This document shows, piece after piece, positions 24,108 through 31,093 of a stretch of DNA of 54,859 nucleotides; the first letter of the stretch is position 1; each line of letters opens with the position of its first letter. Made by a program: the position numbers and the translations under genes. Below the pieces are notes generated by a model. That model was not told the DNA's origin. It saw nothing but the letters and a program-made list of their open reading frames with translations, and ran no database searches. The stretch is from positions 1 to 54,859 of the forward strand of contig JAYEGJ010000148.1 of the NCBI GenBank assembly GCA_034658975.1, written 5' to 3'. The stretch is from SZUA-217 sp034658975. GTDB taxonomy: Bacteria > Actinomycetota > Acidimicrobiia > Spongiisociales > ZC4RG35.

Positions 24108-25841
24108 ATGGTGACGACCGGCAGCCTGAAAGCGAACCAAAGAAACAGGACGTCTGTGCCGAGAAAGCTGGTGTTTCTTGGTCTTGCCGTGGCTGCTGGT
24201 GCGGTCCTCTCGCTGTTTGCGCCCTCAGATTGGGAGCCGGGCCGGGGGGTCACGACCTTGTCTTATCGGGGCGAGCCCGTGATCGAAGTGCCGGTCACGT
24301 TGGGAACGACGCAGCCTTTGACTTTCGCCGGCGCCACTTCCGGCGTCGAGGTCGTACTCACCTATCCGGAGGGCATTCCCATAGATGGCCCGGTCGAAGC
24401 AACGATCGCCGTGACCAGGGACGGTGAGAGTGTTCAACCCGACGTGAGCAGCATCGTGCTTCGTGTCGAACTCCCAGACGGCCGCGACGAGCTGATCCCC
24501 GTGATCAGGTGGGACGACTCGGAGCAGCATCTCGAGGCTCTGCGCCGCCCCCCGCAGGACTCTGCTGTCGTCCTCGCATTGCTCGGCTTTGTCGTGGTGC
24601 TGTGGGTGACCGAAGCGCTTCCCCTCTTCGTCACGTCGCTGCTGATTCCTGTGGTGCTCGTCTTCAGCGGCATTGCCGAGGCGGCGGACGCCACCACTCC
24701 TTTCTTCAACCCGATCATCGTTCTCTTCTTCGCGGGGTTCTTGATGGCCGAAGCGATGCAGCGGTCCGGACTCGACCACCGCATTGCGGTGTCGATCACG
24801 GCTCGGGCGGGACGGAGCGCGGCGACCCTCTTTGGGACGATGCTCGGGCTGACCGCTCTGATGTCGATGTTCATGTCGAATACCGCGGCAGCGGCTGTGC
24901 TGATCCCGATCGCGATCGCGGTGACCGCACCCCTCGCCAACGAGTCGTTCCGGAAGGCACTGGTGCTGGGCGTCGCGTATGCCTCGACGATTGGTGGTGT
25001 TGGCAGCGCCATCGGCACGCCGGCGAATCAGTTGGCGATTGAGTTCCTCGACGGATTCGGTGGACGTTCGATCTCATTCGTCGAGTGGTTCGCCTTCGGT
25101 CTCCCATTGGTGCTGCTGTTCGTGCCGATCATGGGCGTCTACCTATGGAAGCGCAGCCGCGTCCGTGTCGATCGCCATGGATTCAGCGGCATGGCCCGAG
25201 TTGCCAAGGACGAACATCGCAAGCTCGGTCGACCGAACCGCGACCAGCTCATAGTGCTTGCCGTTTTTGTGGCAGTGGTTATCGGCTGGCTCACCCAAAC
25301 CCTGCACGGTGTTCATGCCGGAATCATCGCTCTGGCTGGGGCCGTTGCCCTTTTCGTTCTTGGAAAACTGAGGACCGAGGATCTCGGACGGATCTCGTGG
25401 CCGGCTCTCATCACATTTGGTGGAGGATTGACACTCGGGTTGTTCCTGGTTCGAACCGGCACGTCGGATTACCTGGCGACGAGGCTTACAGGCCTTGTCG
25501 GTGTTCCCGTTGTGATCGCGGTCCTTGCGGTCGCCATGATCACCCTCCTGTTGACGACCGTCGCATCGAACACGGCGTCGGCGGCGATCCTTATCCCCCT
25601 GGCGATCCCTCTCGCCGGTGTCCTTGGTGTGAGCGCCACGAGCATGGTCATAGTGGTGGCGATGGCCTCGTCGATCGACTTCGCTCTGGTCGTCGGGACC
25701 CCTCCAACCATGATCGCCTACGCCACACGTCTCTACACCGTTGGTCAAATCTTCCGAAAAGGGATCATCCTCGATTTCGTGGGTATCGGCCTCCTCGTTT
25801 TCGTCGTCACCCAAATCTGGGAGCTGTTGAGACTGATCTGA
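24108..25841 (+). CDS. DASS/SLC13-family sodium-dicarboxylate (divalent anion) symporter with N-terminal extracytoplasmic domain
   Basis: The 577-residue membrane protein has the two hairpin SNT motifs that bind sodium and substrate in this family: MSNTAAAAVLIP at about 256 and ASNTASAAILIP at about 486, each after a re-entrant segment. FFNPIIVLFFAGFLMAEAM and GGVGSAIGTPANQLA are further family blocks. Unusually, a single N-terminal span (LVFLGLAVAAGAVLSLFA, about residue 21) is followed by a 110-residue beta-rich region before the transporter core begins near 150. Likely cargo is a C4-dicarboxylate, citrate or sulfate. Confidence 0.88.
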   Translation: MVTTGSLKANQRNRTSVPRKLVFLGLAVAAGAVLSLFAPSDWEPGRGVTTLSYRGEPVIEVPVTLGTTQPLTFAGATSGVEVVLTYPEGIPIDGPVEATIAVTRDGESVQPDVSSIVLRVELPDGRDELIPVIRWDDSEQHLEALRRPPQDSAVVLALLGFVVVLWVTEALPLFVTSLLIPVVLVFSGIAEAADATTPFFNPIIVLFFAGFLMAEAMQRSGLDHRIAVSITARAGRSAATLFGTMLGLTALMSMFMSNTAAAAVLIPIAIAVTAPLANESFRKALVLGVAYASTIGGVGSAIGTPANQLAIEFLDGFGGRSISFVEWFAFGLPLVLLFVPIMGVYLWKRSRVRVDRHGFSGMARVAKDEHRKLGRPNRDQLIVLAVFVAVVIGWLTQTLHGVHAGIIALAGAVALFVLGKLRTEDLGRISWPALITFGGGLTLGLFLVRTGTSDYLATRLTGLVGVPVVIAVLAVAMITLLLTTVASNTASAAILIPLAIPLAGVLGVSATSMVIVVAMASSIDFALVVGTPPTMIAYATRLYTVGQIFRKGIILDFVGIGLLVFVVTQIWELLRLI

Positions 25842-25866
25842 TCCCGACCCACAATCTGATCGGGTC
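25840..25866 (+). terminator. Hairpin after the DASS transporter
   Basis: GATCCCGA (25840-25847) and TCGGGTC (25860-25866) pair with one bulged base, overlapping the stop codon. No T-run follows. Confidence 0.3.
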
Positions 25867-25988
25867 AGCCCGCTGAGTTGAGCCGAATCCACATCGGGGA
25901 AGCGCTGTAGAAATGAGCACTTCGCCCCTATCCGCGGCGAAACGCGAGGCAGACAATTGGAGTGCTTCCTCGAAGCTGGAGGTGCTTC

Positions 25989-26954
25989 GTGGCTGGACTC
26001 GATTTGGACGACCGGCTCGGGGTTTGGGAAGAGGCCGGGCTCATCACAGGGGATGAGGCGCAGCGCATCCGGGTCTATGAGACCGAGGCACACGAACACG
26101 AGCTTCCCGGCTGGGTCGAGCCCGTGGCATACCTGGGTGCCGCGTTGGTCGCGGTGGCTCTCTTTCTGTTCGGTGTCCAGGTGTGGGATCGCATCGCCAT
26201 CTGGGGGCAGGTCGGCCTGGCCGTAGTAGTCACGATCGTTCTCCTGGGGACCGGTATCGCCCTGCGCCGGTCCGGGGCAGCACCGGCGCAGAGAGCGGCT
26301 TCATTCGCCTGGTTCCTCTCGATCGCCGGGGTCGCCACCACAACGGCTCTGGTCCTCTTCGATGCTCTCGAAGTTGACCCGGACTCGGCCATCGTGATGA
26401 CGGCGACGGTCTCGCTCACTGCCGCCGTCGGCCTCTATCTGCTGGCTCGGACCTCGCTTCAGCAGATTGGCATGGCGGTTGCGACGGTATTCCTCATCTC
26501 GACCCTGCCGGCGGTCTTGCCTCTCGCCGAAGTGTGGATGATCAGCATCGTCTTCCTGGCCGTGGGTGTCATCTGGCTTTTGTTCACATGGGCCGACATT
26601 CTGACCCCACCGACCTCCGGCTGGGTACTCGGGGCCCTCTTCATGATCATGGTCGGCTTCGGATCGTTCGAGGGTGCCGCTCTCTGGTCCGGCTTCGGGA
26701 TCATTGTGGGATTGGCGCTTGTGTGGTTGTCGACTCGAGTGGATCGGCGCTCGCTCCTCGGCCTCGGAGTCCTCGCGCTCATCGTCTGGATCCCCACCAC
26801 CGTCACCAACCTCTTCGAGGAGTCGATCGCGGTCCCGGTCGCAATCCTCATCACGGGCGTAGTGACGCTCACGGTGGTCTTGGCGGCCGTCCGCATCGGC
26901 CGACATGAAGCGCCCGACGCGACTGAGGTTGGACGGCCGCACGGAACGAGGTGA
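25989..26954 (+). CDS. DUF2157-like multispanning membrane protein
   Basis: From the GTG at 25989, preceded by GGAGG at a good distance, the product has 321 residues. A soluble N-terminal helix pair (DDRLGVWEEAGLITGDEAQR) precedes nine or ten predicted membrane spans, the organisation of DUF2157-type proteins. The helical head (E-A-G-L-I-T) is typical of that group. It overlaps the next gene by four bases, so the two are translationally coupled. Function is unknown. Confidence 0.72.
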   Translation: MAGLDLDDRLGVWEEAGLITGDEAQRIRVYETEAHEHELPGWVEPVAYLGAALVAVALFLFGVQVWDRIAIWGQVGLAVVVTIVLLGTGIALRRSGAAPAQRAASFAWFLSIAGVATTTALVLFDALEVDPDSAIVMTATVSLTAAVGLYLLARTSLQQIGMAVATVFLISTLPAVLPLAEVWMISIVFLAVGVIWLLFTWADILTPPTSGWVLGALFMIMVGFGSFEGAALWSGFGIIVGLALVWLSTRVDRRSLLGLGVLALIVWIPTTVTNLFEESIAVPVAILITGVVTLTVVLAAVRIGRHEAPDATEVGRPHGTR

Positions 26955-27583
26955 TGGAGATGACCGACCGACGTCTCATCGCGATCGTCGGCGCGGGCGC
27001 CGTGTTCGTAGCGACGATTCTGGTCATTGTGTTCGTCGCCATCGAGCCGACACCAGAGTTCACTTCGCTCGCTCCCGGCGAGCAGTCTGGATTCGTGGCC
27101 TACGCTGTCGATCAGGGAGATGAGCCGGGCGCGGTGCGGATAGTCGACCTCGCCACCACCGATGCGGTCGAAGCCGAGTTGGGCCGTGACGGTGACATCG
27201 TGGGCTGGGATGATCAGGGCAATCTCATCATTGCCGAGTTCACCCCCAGCGCCGAACGCTTGATCCGGGTTGATCCCACGAGTGGCGAGCGGGTCGGGTC
27301 CGTGGAGCCGCAGGAGCGTGACGGTGCTTTTGAGGAAGAACCGGTGTGGGTCGACCACAACGAGGGGAACATCATCCTCGAAAGAGAAGACGGCGTCGGA
27401 TTCGCGAGTTTTCCAGCCCCCGAGTCCTATGACGTCTACGAGGCGAGGACGATGGGCGATGACCGGATCGTCTTCGTCGACGAACTCGGACGAGTCGCCG
27501 TCACCTACCTGGGCGAGAACGTGACTCCAGTCATGGTGGGCGACGACGCACTTGGATGGTGGCGGATCGCGGCCCGACCCTGA
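26951..27583 (+). CDS. Membrane-anchored hypothetical protein with propeller-like repeats
   Basis: The 210-residue product has one N-terminal span (AIVGAGAVFVATILVIVFVA) and an extracytoplasmic part of about 180 residues. That part repeats short D-G-D or D-D-x-G blades (RDGDIVGWDDQGNLIIAEF, EDGVGFASFPAPESYDVYEA, MGDDRIVFVDELGRVAVTYL), as in small beta-propellers. Start codons at 26951, 26954 and 26960 are all possible. It is coupled to the DUF2157-like gene and may be its extracytoplasmic partner. No enzyme motif is visible. Confidence 0.65.
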   Translation: MMEMTDRRLIAIVGAGAVFVATILVIVFVAIEPTPEFTSLAPGEQSGFVAYAVDQGDEPGAVRIVDLATTDAVEAELGRDGDIVGWDDQGNLIIAEFTPSAERLIRVDPTSGERVGSVEPQERDGAFEEEPVWVDHNEGNIILEREDGVGFASFPAPESYDVYEARTMGDDRIVFVDELGRVAVTYLGENVTPVMVGDDALGWWRIAARP

Positions 27584-27627
27584 CCAACATCGAAGACCGT
27601 CACTCTCAGCGGAAGAACCGGACAGCA

Positions 27628-28512
27628 CTAGAGGTCGAAGGCGTCTGCCAACTTGTGCCAGTGGTCGATCGTCACATCGAGGTCGTTGTCGGCCACGAGA
27701 ACCTGGATGCAGACGTGGTCGGCGCCGGCGTCGAGGTGTTGTTGGACACGATCAACAGTGACGTCGATGTCACCGCAGGCGACGATGCCATCGACGAGCC
27801 GGTCGGTCATGTTGTCGATGTCGCTCTGGCTGAACCCGCAACGCAACAGATTGTTGGCGTAGTTGGGCAACGTGAGATACCGGGCCATGTTCACCCTGGC
27901 CACACCCCGCGCTCTTTCCAAGTCGGAGTCGATGACCACCATTTGCTCTGGGGCCAGAAGAGGACCCTCCCCGAGGATGTCGCGGGCTGTCGCGGTGTGC
28001 TCGGGAGGGGTGAAATATGGGTGGGCACCGTCTGCGGCTTCGGCGCTCAGTTTCAGCATCCGCGGCCCGAGAGCAGCAAGCACAGTCGGCGGCTTGGTCG
28101 CAGACTCCACGGCGGTATACGGGGCTTCGGCCATGGCTTTCAGGTAGGCCACCATGTCCGAATAGGGGGTCCGGTACTCGAGTTTTCGGATTCCTTCAAC
28201 AGACGACGCATGGGCCACACCCAAACCGAGCAGGAATCGGCCTTCGTGAGCTTCGAACAGGGTCTTTTGAGCCGCTGCGGTCGTTACCGGATGCCGCGCA
28301 TAGATCTGTGCGATGCCCGACGCCACGATCAGCCGGGACGTGGCATCCAAAAGGACACTCGACGAGACCATGACATCACGACCGCTCGACTCGGGTCGCC
28401 ACAGCGTCGGCCATCCCATCTCCTCGATCTCCTGAGCCAACTCACGCACTCGCGACGTTGGGTGCTCATCCAGAAGGAACGTCCACAGTCCGACACGGCC
28501 AATGTCCATCAC
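27628..28512 (-). CDS. LLM-class (luciferase-like) F420-dependent oxidoreductase
   Basis: The 294-residue product belongs to the luciferase-like monooxygenase superfamily: DIGRVGLWTFLLDEHPTSRV, then ELAQEIEEMGWPTLWRPES at the N-terminus, EGRFLLGLGVAHASSVEG at the cofactor-binding bulge, and PTVLAALGPRMLKLSAEAAD in the barrel. These features fit the actinobacterial F420-binding group. Substrate is unknown. It stands alone and is separated from the upstream relBE by a 45-base perfect hairpin. The convergent gene ends 45 bases away. Confidence 0.87.
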   Translation of the reverse strand: MMDIGRVGLWTFLLDEHPTSRVRELAQEIEEMGWPTLWRPESSGRDVMVSSSVLLDATSRLIVASGIAQIYARHPVTTAAAQKTLFEAHEGRFLLGLGVAHASSVEGIRKLEYRTPYSDMVAYLKAMAEAPYTAVESATKPPTVLAALGPRMLKLSAEAADGAHPYFTPPEHTATARDILGEGPLLAPEQMVVIDSDLERARGVARVNMARYLTLPNYANNLLRCGFSQSDIDNMTDRLVDGIVACGDIDVTVDRVQQHLDAGADHVCIQVLVADNDLDVTIDHWHKLADAFDL

Positions 28513-28546
28513 CGAATCCTATCCACAGCCGTACCCGCCGCTGCCA

Positions 28547-28591
28547 CTGTTGTGCAACGCGTCGGGAAGATCCCGACGCGTTGCACAACAG
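28547..28591. terminator. 45-base perfect hairpin between relE and the LLM gene
   Basis: Arms of 21 bases (28547-28567 and 28571-28591) are perfectly complementary around a three-base AGA loop. Each arm contains the sub-palindrome GTTGTGCAAC. It lies downstream of relE and upstream of the LLM gene on the minus strand, so it could end relBE transcription. No T-run follows on either strand. A binding site for a DNA protein is possible. Confidence 0.6.
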
Positions 28592-28642
28592 ACGCAGGTT
28601 CGACGAGTGACAGGCCAGCCACCTTCGCTGATTGCCTTCGGG

Positions 28643-28906
28643 CTATCGGGGTCGATACACATCCCGTCGATGCTGGATCCAGTGGATCAACACAACCCGG
28701 TCCGGTTCGACGATCTCGTAGATGATTCGGTAGTCGCCACGTCGAGCAGAGCGCAACCCCTCTAACTCGCCGAGAAGGGGCTTCCCGAGTTGTTGCGGAT
28801 TGCTGGCGATCGGGCCGAAGACGGCGGCTAATGCTGCCTCCCGCACCTTCTCGGGTAGTCGATTCAGGTGTCGAAGTCCCTCAGGGGTTATCTCAACCTC
28901 ATACAC
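28643..28906 (-). CDS. relE: RelE/ParE-type mRNA interferase toxin
   Basis: The 87-residue product has the RelE fold: MYEVEITPEGLRHLNRLPEK, then LGELEGLRSARRGDYRIIYE and VVLIHWIQHRRDVYR at the end. The arginine and tyrosine/histidine residues of the C-terminal block are those used by ribosome-dependent RelE nucleases. It follows the antitoxin gene after nine bases. It shares the TA-dense neighbourhood but is not followed by the boundary motif. Family assignment is strong. Confidence 0.9.
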   Translation of the reverse strand: MYEVEITPEGLRHLNRLPEKVREAALAAVFGPIASNPQQLGKPLLGELEGLRSARRGDYRIIYEIVEPDRVVLIHWIQHRRDVYRPR

Positions 28907-28915
28907 GGGGAGTTC

Positions 28916-29170
28916 CTACAGCTCGTCCTTCAGCCGGTGTCGCTCGCCTCTGGCAGCCTCGTCGCGGGAACGTCGGATCGATTCCATGAGGTCGTCGTCC
29001 CTAACGATGTCGAGGGTCTCTTCGAGAGACTCGAGATCGTCGGGGCTCATCAGCACGAAGGACGGCCGCCCATTCCTGGTCACCATTATCCGTTCGTGCT
29101 CGACCTCGACCCGGTCGGCCAGTTCGGAGAGGTGGGCCTTGACCTCGGAGAACGGCAATATCTCGCTCAT
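28916..29170 (-). CDS. relB: Phd/YefM-type antitoxin
   Basis: The 84-residue product begins MSEILPFSEVKAHLSELADR and continues HERIMVTRNGRPSFVLMSPD, the Phd/YefM DNA-binding domain. An acidic, arginine-rich helix (ESIRRSRDEAARGERHRLKD) follows to hold the toxin. It is the first gene of the operon. The ATG is eight bases after a -10 box, within an inverted repeat, so it probably represses itself with RelE as co-repressor, as is usual for this family. Confidence 0.88.
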   Translation of the reverse strand: MSEILPFSEVKAHLSELADRVEVEHERIMVTRNGRPSFVLMSPDDLESLEETLDIVRDDDLMESIRRSRDEAARGERHRLKDEL

Positions 29171-29207
29171 AGGTCAGAATTATGACCTATTGCCGAAGCT
29201 AGGTCAA
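29169..29207 (-). promoter_or_regulatory. relBE promoter with perfect inverted-repeat operator
   Basis: On the minus strand TTGACC (29207-29202) and CATAAT (29184-29179) are 17 bases apart. ATAGGTCA (29169-29176) and TGACCTAT (29183-29190) form a perfect eight-base inverted repeat around six bases, covering the -10 box and the start codon. A further AGGTCA half-site overlaps the -35 box. Confidence 0.7.
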
Positions 29208-29244
29208 TACCCGCACCCGGCCTCCGCCGCCCAACACTTCCCAG

Positions 29245-29327
29245 TGCCCCGACCACCAACGTTTGCCGCATTCAGGACGGCCAGTGGCGCCCCTGGCTGT
29301 GTCCTCGTCCTCGACGAACGGACGGGT
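29245..29327. repeat. 83-bp intergenic repeat, copy 2
   Basis: The second copy of the 23405-23487 repeat, in the same orientation, with four transitions. It lies between the relBE promoter and the decayed Calvin-cycle locus. From 29328 to 29563 I see no gene. Confidence 0.8.
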
Positions 29328-29563
29328 CAGAGCCGATGCCTCCGTAATGGCGCTGGGGTATCGCGTGGTGAGGAGCTTCGCCCGTCCTCCTAGCGAAAGA
29401 CAATACGGTCGATGCTGGGTCAGTCACCGGGGCAAGCGTGTAGCGACCTGCCGGTTTCGGTCCCAGGTATGTGCGATCTCCGGGACGTTTGAGGACTACG
29501 AGCTGATTCACCGGTTTAAGGTCAGCGTACAGGTCGGCATGGGCAGTCGAGGAGGAGCCCGAA

Positions 29564-29644
29564 ATGGGTCTGGACCGATCCGCTCGTTACGTGGACTTGA
29601 GTCTTTCAGAGGCGGAGCTGATCGGGGCCGGCAAACACGTTTTG
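29564..29644 (+). pseudogene. cbbM: 5' fragment of a form II RuBisCO large-subunit gene
   Basis: After a strong ribosome site (GAGGAG), the ATG at 29564 opens a frame reading MGLDRSARYVDLSLSEAELI then GAGKHVL. It aligns with the N-terminus of form II RuBisCO, for example the Rhodospirillum rubrum protein (D-x-S-x-R-Y-V, L-x-E-x-x-L-I, H-V-L), the stretch just before C-A-Y-x-M-K-P. At about codon 26 the match stops and the DNA switches, in another frame, to phosphoribulokinase. Catalytic regions are absent, so this is a non-functional remnant. Confidence 0.72.
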
Positions 29645-30324
29645 AGGCAAACCTCCTGGCGGAGCTGGCGACGCTCTTCGAGGGATACGGGAAGCAGGGG
29701 TTCGGCGAGCGTCGCCACTACGTCCACAACCAGGAGGAGGCTGACCGATTCGGGCAGAGGCCTGGCACCTTCACACCTTGGGAGGAGACTGGCGCCGGGA
29801 GCGATTTGTTGTTCTACGAGGGACTACATGGCGCCGTGGTTACCGACGACATCGATGTCGCCACACACGCCGATCTGTTGATTGGTGTCGTGCCGATCGT
29901 GAACCTCGAGTGGATCCAGAAGATCCATCGCGACACGGCCGAACGTGGCTATCAGCCGGAGGATGTGACCAGGACGATCCTGCGCCGGATGGTCGACTAC
30001 GTGAACATCATCACGCCGCAGTTTTCGAGGACCGACATCAATTTCCAGCGGGCGCCGACCGTTGACACCTCCAACCCTTTCATCGCGCTCGACATCCCAA
30101 CGCCCGATGAGAGCATTGTCGTGATCCGGTTTGAGGATCCCAGGAAGTTCGCCACCGACTTCCCGTACTTGCTATCGATGCTGCACGATTCCTTCATGTC
30201 TCGCCGCAACAATCTGGTCGTGCCGGGGGGCAAGATGGGCCTCGCGCTGGAGATCATCTTCGCCCCAATCATCGAAACGCTGATGGAGAAGAGCAGCCGG
30301 TCTCCGGCGTCGCTGGAAGGCTGA
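29641..30324 (+). pseudogene. cbbP: Phosphoribulokinase gene lacking its 5' third
   Basis: About 227 codons match type I (proteobacterial-style) phosphoribulokinase: FEANLLAELATLFEGYGKQG, LLFYEGLHGAVV, VGVVPIVNLEWIQKIHRD and TPQFSRTDINFQRAPTVDTS. DFPYLLSMLHDSFMSR and VVPGGKMGLALEI follow. A complete enzyme has about 290 residues; the missing N-terminal 80 or so hold the ATP-binding P-loop, so the product cannot work as a kinase. The frame also lacks a proper start, because the RuBisCO start codon upstream is in a different frame. The rest of the gene is intact without stops, which points to a recent or single deletion. Confidence 0.85.
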
Positions 30325-30332
30325 GGGCGGGA

Positions 30333-30452
30333 GGAGCCGAGTACCAGATCGGCAGCGTGAGTTGCAGAAGCCATTCCGGAGTCGGTCGTGATAATTCGAG
30401 CATCCAGATGGTTGGCCGGTTCTACGTAAAGGGCGTCGACGAGGCTTGGGCC
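30333..30452 (-). pseudogene. PIN-domain (VapC-type) toxin remnant
   Basis: On the minus strand the frame reads SLVDALYVEPANHLDARIIT then TDSGMASATHAADLVLGSS, the conserved C-terminal half of a PIN toxin with its D-A-L-Y-V and T-T-D blocks. The N-terminal half and a start are missing, and the 3' side runs into the phosphoribulokinase remnant without a stop. It is unlike the VapC at 14854 and therefore comes from another module. It sits exactly between the Calvin-cycle remnant and a tandem repeat. Confidence 0.65.
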
Positions 30453-30490
30453 GTGTTGATGCCTTGCATAGGAGGGAGTGAAACCGCGCC

Positions 30491-30570
30491 GGCGGCTGAC
30501 AGCATGTCGAATCGATGCCGACACCGAGTCGGCGGCTGACAGCATGTCGAATCGATGCCGACACCGAGTC
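30491..30570. repeat. Exact 40-bp tandem duplication
   Basis: 30491-30530 and 30531-30570 are identical over all 40 bases. The unit contains an ATCGAT and several TCGA/CCGA steps. Its length is not a multiple of three and no gene is read through it. The identity indicates a recent event. It lies between the PIN remnant and the DUF2237 gene. Confidence 0.9.
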
Positions 30571-30638
30571 GGCACCTGGTTCGATCATCTCAAGGATGCC
30601 GACCGCCCTGCCAGCGAGCGATTGGCCATACTTGGGTC

Positions 30639-31028
30639 ATGGCCCGCAACGTTCTCGGCTCGGAATTGGAACCATGCAGCCATGACCCCTTGACCGGGTG
30701 GTTCCGCGACGGGAGTTGTCGGGCCGATCCCGGTGACCCGGGGAGCCACACAGTCTGCGCGGTGGTGACTGCCGAGTTCCTCGAACACCAGGTGACGATC
30801 GGCAACGACCTGACCACGCCGATGCCGCAGTATCACTTCCCCGGTCTGATGCCGGGTGATCGGTGGTGTGTCACCCTTCGGGCCTGGTTCCTCGCCTACG
30901 AGGCGGGGGTCGCCGCACCGGTCGTCCTCGCCTCCACCCACGAGGAGGCTCTGGAGGTAATAGCAATCGAGGTACTTCAGGAGATGGCCGTCGACGTCCC
31001 CGACGACCCCTCCGGCCTCGAGGTCTGA
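30639..31028 (+). CDS. DUF2237 family protein
   Basis: From the ATG at 30639 the product has 129 residues with the DUF2237 pattern: ARNVLGSELEPCSHDPLTGW, then SHTVCAVVTAEFLEHQVTIG and FPGLMPGDRWCVTLRAWFLA, followed by ASTHEEALEVI. Three cysteines in fixed positions are typical. The family occurs widely as a single small cytoplasmic protein; its function is unknown. The longer frame from 30555 is rejected because it begins within the tandem-repeat region. Confidence 0.88.
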   Translation: MARNVLGSELEPCSHDPLTGWFRDGSCRADPGDPGSHTVCAVVTAEFLEHQVTIGNDLTTPMPQYHFPGLMPGDRWCVTLRAWFLAYEAGVAAPVVLASTHEEALEVIAIEVLQEMAVDVPDDPSGLEV

Positions 31029-31093
31029 ATCTCAGTTGCGACTGAGATCACCGACGACATCTACCACCAGTCATCAGAAGGATCCCGATCAGA

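Noticed and set aside
27611..27631. A reverse-oriented GAAGAACCGGAC as a further motif copy
   Set aside because: Only about nine core bases match, the orientation is opposite and no TA gene is near.
29263..30324. A complete 353-residue phosphoribulokinase
   Set aside because: The first 125 codons of this frame have no kinase similarity, overlap the 83-bp repeat and the RuBisCO fragment in another frame, and the P-loop is absent.
30491..30570. CRISPR-like repeats
   Set aside because: Two directly adjoining 40-bp units without spacers and no cas genes nearby; a tandem duplication explains them.
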